Shown here: positions 4,566-6,372 of the stretch, piece by piece
Position numbering within the stretch: the stretch's first letter is position 1
Layout: every line of letters starts with the position of its first letter
NCBI GenBank assembly: GCA_937904375.1
Contig: CALDIG010000088.1
Span: 1-6,372, forward strand
DNA from: an uncultured Prevotellaceae bacterium
GTDB taxonomy: Bacteria > Bacteroidota > Bacteroidia > Bacteroidales > Muribaculaceae
Reading direction: 5' to 3'
Length of the DNA stretch: 6,372 nucleotides
Program-made: the position numbers and the translations under genes
Notes under the pieces: model-generated
What the model was told of the DNA's origin: nothing
Seen by the model: the letters and a program-made list of their open reading frames with translations, nothing else
The model's database searches: none

Positions 4566-5390
4566 ATGGGACTAGTAATAGGAATTGATGTGGGCGGAAG
4601 CACCACCAAGATTGTGGGATTGAATGACGAGCAGATTCTCTCGCCCATGTTTATCACAGCTGCCGACCCCATCACGTCGCTCTTCGGAGCGTTTGGCAAG
4701 TATATCTACGACAACGACATAACCCTCGCCGACATCGAGCATGTGATGCTCACGGGAGTGGGAAGTTCGGGAGTGACAACACCCATCTATGGTCTGCCCA
4801 CGAGCAAGGCCGACGAGTTTCAAGCCGACGGTCTGGGTGCTCGCTTCGACAGCGGTCTCGACAAATTGACCGTGGTGTCGATGGGCACTGGCACCACGCT
4901 GGTGAGCGTCGATGGCGACGAGATCAAGCACTTGGGCGGTATAGGCATTGGTGGCGGCACACTGATGGGTCTGGCACACCTGCTGCTCAAGACCGACCAC
5001 ATCAGCGATGTCATTGAGATGGCAAAAAACGGCGACATTACACACATAAACCTGCAAATAAAGGACATCTGCAAGACCGACCTCGAGGGTCTGCCTCTTC
5101 ACGCCACAGCGTCGCTCTTTGGCAAAGTGCGTCAAAACACCCCCAGCGACAACGATGTGGCGCTAGGCATCATTTGTATGGTGCTGGAGTCGATTGGTTC
5201 GGCGGCAGTGCTGTCAAAGCTCAATACTGGCGTGAAGGACTTTGTGCTGATTGGCAACCTCACGCGCCTGCCGCAATGCGCAGTGGTATTCCCACGCATC
5301 GAGGAAATCTATGGCGTGAAATTCCACATCCCCACCCACGCCGAATACTGCACCGCCCTAGGCGCAGCACTCGCATTTAATAAAGCATAA
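4566..5390 (+). CDS. coaW: Type II pantothenate kinase
   Basis: Phosphorylates pantothenate with ATP, the first step of coenzyme A synthesis in the cytoplasm. The 274 residues match the type II (Staphylococcus CoaW / eukaryotic PANK, Fumble) family in the ASKHA fold: phosphate loop GIDVGGSTTK (6-15), TGVGSSG (63-69), DEFQADGLGA (83-92) with Glu84 aligning by eye to the catalytic Glu of S. aureus CoaW (EFDAASQG), SMGTGTTLV (105-113), the Gly-rich GGIGIGGGTLMGL (124-136), LIGNLTR (228-234) and a terminal EYCTALGAAL (260-269). The length is close to the roughly 267-residue bacterial form. The ATG at 4566 starts at the first strand, as expected. It seems to be a single-gene unit with its own promoters and a terminator shared with the convergent radical SAM gene. 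S. aureus CoaW is known to resist CoA feedback; whether that holds here is unknown. Confidence 0.93.
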   Translation: MGLVIGIDVGGSTTKIVGLNDEQILSPMFITAADPITSLFGAFGKYIYDNDITLADIEHVMLTGVGSSGVTTPIYGLPTSKADEFQADGLGARFDSGLDKLTVVSMGTGTTLVSVDGDEIKHLGGIGIGGGTLMGLAHLLLKTDHISDVIEMAKNGDITHINLQIKDICKTDLEGLPLHATASLFGKVRQNTPSDNDVALGIICMVLESIGSAAVLSKLNTGVKDFVLIGNLTRLPQCAVVFPRIEEIYGVKFHIPTHAEYCTALGAALAFNKA

Positions 5391-5411
5391 AGCGAACGAT
5401 GAATAAATACA

Positions 5412-5451
5412 AAGACGGTGAATGGGAGTCCGATCCCCGTTCTCCGTTCTT
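5412..5451. terminator. Bidirectional intrinsic terminator between coaW and the radical SAM gene
   Basis: The arms 5412-5426 and 5436-5451 pair over 15 base pairs, with one T-T mismatch (5419/5443), one G-T wobble (5423/5439) and one bulged T (5448), around a 9-nt loop. The rightward strand continues ATTTCTTC and the leftward strand TGTATTTATTC, both T-rich. It lies 21 nt past the coaW stop and overlaps the stop codon of the radical SAM gene, the place expected for a terminator shared by convergent genes. Confidence 0.75.
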
Positions 5452-6372
5452 ATTTCTTCACTTTGCTAATGGTCAGGTAGTTGCAGTGCATCATCTTGCC
5501 CTCGTCGTCACGCAGGTGGAACGGCCCGCCGGCGCACCAGTCCCACGCCTTACACTTGGCGCACTCGTCGCGTTTCATCCAGCGGCGGTCGCGCATCTGC
5601 TCAAAGCGGTTGTTCCACACGTCACTGAAGCGGTCGCGGTAGATATTTCCCTGATTGTAATGCGAACGAATGCTCAGGCAGCCGCTGATGTCGCCGTTGG
5701 CAAGTATCGATGCCGTCATTGTGCCTGCGTCGCAGCGGAAGATGTGCCCCCGCACCTCGCCCTCGTAGTCGCCCAGGAACCCCTCGCAGCTATAGGAAAT
5801 GTTTATATTACCCTCTTTGCGAGTCGAGGCGATGAAATCCATGAGCGCAACATACTGCTCTGGATTCAGATACAGCTCATTGTTGAGTTTTGCCCTGCCT
5901 TGCGGGAAGATGGTGAAGATGCGCCACTTCTTCACGCCAGCGTCGATGAGATATTGCTTCAACTGGGGCAAAGTGGAGAAGTTGCGCTGATTTACGCAAG
6001 TAATCACATCCCACAGCAGGTTGCGGGTGCGGGTGAGCAGTTTTACAGCATTCATCGCGCCGTCAAATGACCCGCCTCTCAGCCAGTTATGCTCATCCTC
6101 AAGACCATCGAGGCTCACAGCAACGGTGCGCAAGCCAGCCTTTATCACATCGCGCAACATCGGCTCGGTGAGCAGCACGCCGTTTGTAACAAAGCCCCAC
6201 AGGAAACCTCGGTCGGTAATCGCCTTGCCGCACTCCACGATGTCAGGCCGCACGAGGGGCTCGCCACCGACGGTGTTGACCAGCCCCTGGCCGGGCGGCA
6301 TCATGGTGGCAATATCATCGAGCACGGGGAGGAAATGCTCAAGCGGCATGTCGGGCACAGTGGGTGTCTTGC
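5450..6372 (-). CDS. Radical SAM/SPASM domain protein (5'-truncated)
   Basis: Iron-sulfur enzyme of the radical SAM/SPASM type; 306 residues are visible and the frame is open to the right edge, so the N-terminus with the CxxxCxxC cluster motif is missing. A GTG at 6358 is not a credible start. Visible landmarks: NTVGGEPLVRPDI (the GGE SAM-binding motif), GFVTNGVLL, VAVSLDGLEDEHNWLRG, then a C-terminal SPASM region with Cys in SCEGF, FRCDAG, SGCLSI, the C-x2-C-x5-C block CAKCKAWDWC followed by AGG, and a last Cys in MHCNY. These would hold auxiliary 4Fe-4S clusters. SPASM enzymes usually modify peptides or proteins. The opening TPTVPDMPLEHFL and overall style recall the Bacteroidota family annotated as TIGR04133 (rSAM/lipoprotein system), from memory and not checked. 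No precursor peptide or lipoprotein partner is visible; it would lie past the right edge. Confidence 0.9.
   Translation of the reverse strand, partial: KTPTVPDMPLEHFLPVLDDIATMMPPGQGLVNTVGGEPLVRPDIVECGKAITDRGFLWGFVTNGVLLTEPMLRDVIKAGLRTVAVSLDGLEDEHNWLRGGSFDGAMNAVKLLTRTRNLLWDVITCVNQRNFSTLPQLKQYLIDAGVKKWRIFTIFPQGRAKLNNELYLNPEQYVALMDFIASTRKEGNINISYSCEGFLGDYEGEVRGHIFRCDAGTMTASILANGDISGCLSIRSHYNQGNIYRDRFSDVWNNRFEQMRDRRWMKRDECAKCKAWDWCAGGPFHLRDDEGKMMHCNYLTISKVKK

Noticed and set aside
4572..5135. Open frame of 187 codons opposite coaW
   Set aside because: The coaW strand carries all type II kinase motifs; this frame shows no recognisable domain.
5399..6070. Open frame of 223 codons opposite the radical SAM gene
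   Set aside because: The opposite strand has the GGE motif and the SPASM cysteines; this frame is low-complexity Ala/Val/His and crosses the terminator hairpin.

Overview
The window looks like chromosome of a gut-type Bacteroidales bacterium (Bacteroidota; Muribaculaceae or Prevotellaceae would fit, but I cannot fix the family). Three things point there: a Bacteroidales-like LptB, a secreted protein with a C-terminal tail like the type IX secretion (Por) sorting domain, and repeated matches to the Bacteroidota promoter -7 box TAnnTTTG, two of them with a TTTG exactly 20 nt upstream. Shine-Dalgarno sequences are not evident, as is usual in this phylum. I see no rRNA, tRNA, CRISPR array, transposase or phage gene.

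Layout, left to right. (1) The 3' five-sixths of lptB (+), the ATPase of the LPS export machine, cut by the left edge. (2) A 258-residue secreted protein with a sorting-like tail (+). (3) A leftward pair: a one-domain aspartate kinase, 287 residues and lacking the ACT domains, followed 2 nt later by a small protein of unknown function whose 5' end carries a perfect 10-bp palindrome. (4) yqgE (+), divergent from the kinase, with a promoter that almost touches its start codon. (5) A leftward pair: a GNAT acetyltransferase followed by a small DUF3307-type membrane protein, whose stop codon overlaps that of yqgE. (6) A type II pantothenate kinase, coaW (+), behind two tandem promoter-like sequences. 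(7) A radical SAM/SPASM protein (-), cut by the right edge and convergent with coaW across a shared bidirectional terminator hairpin.

How the genes work together. This is mostly core and conserved-accessory chromosome rather than one pathway: lipopolysaccharide export, aspartate-family amino acid synthesis, CoA synthesis and several poorly characterised conserved genes, grouped in one- or two-gene transcription units. I did not find a convincing new multi-gene system. The points most worth a second look are the ACT-less aspartate kinase and its unknown partner, the mirror-symmetric promoter region between the acetyltransferase and coaW, the palindrome in the small gene, and the radical SAM/SPASM enzyme, whose likely substrate gene would lie beyond the right edge.
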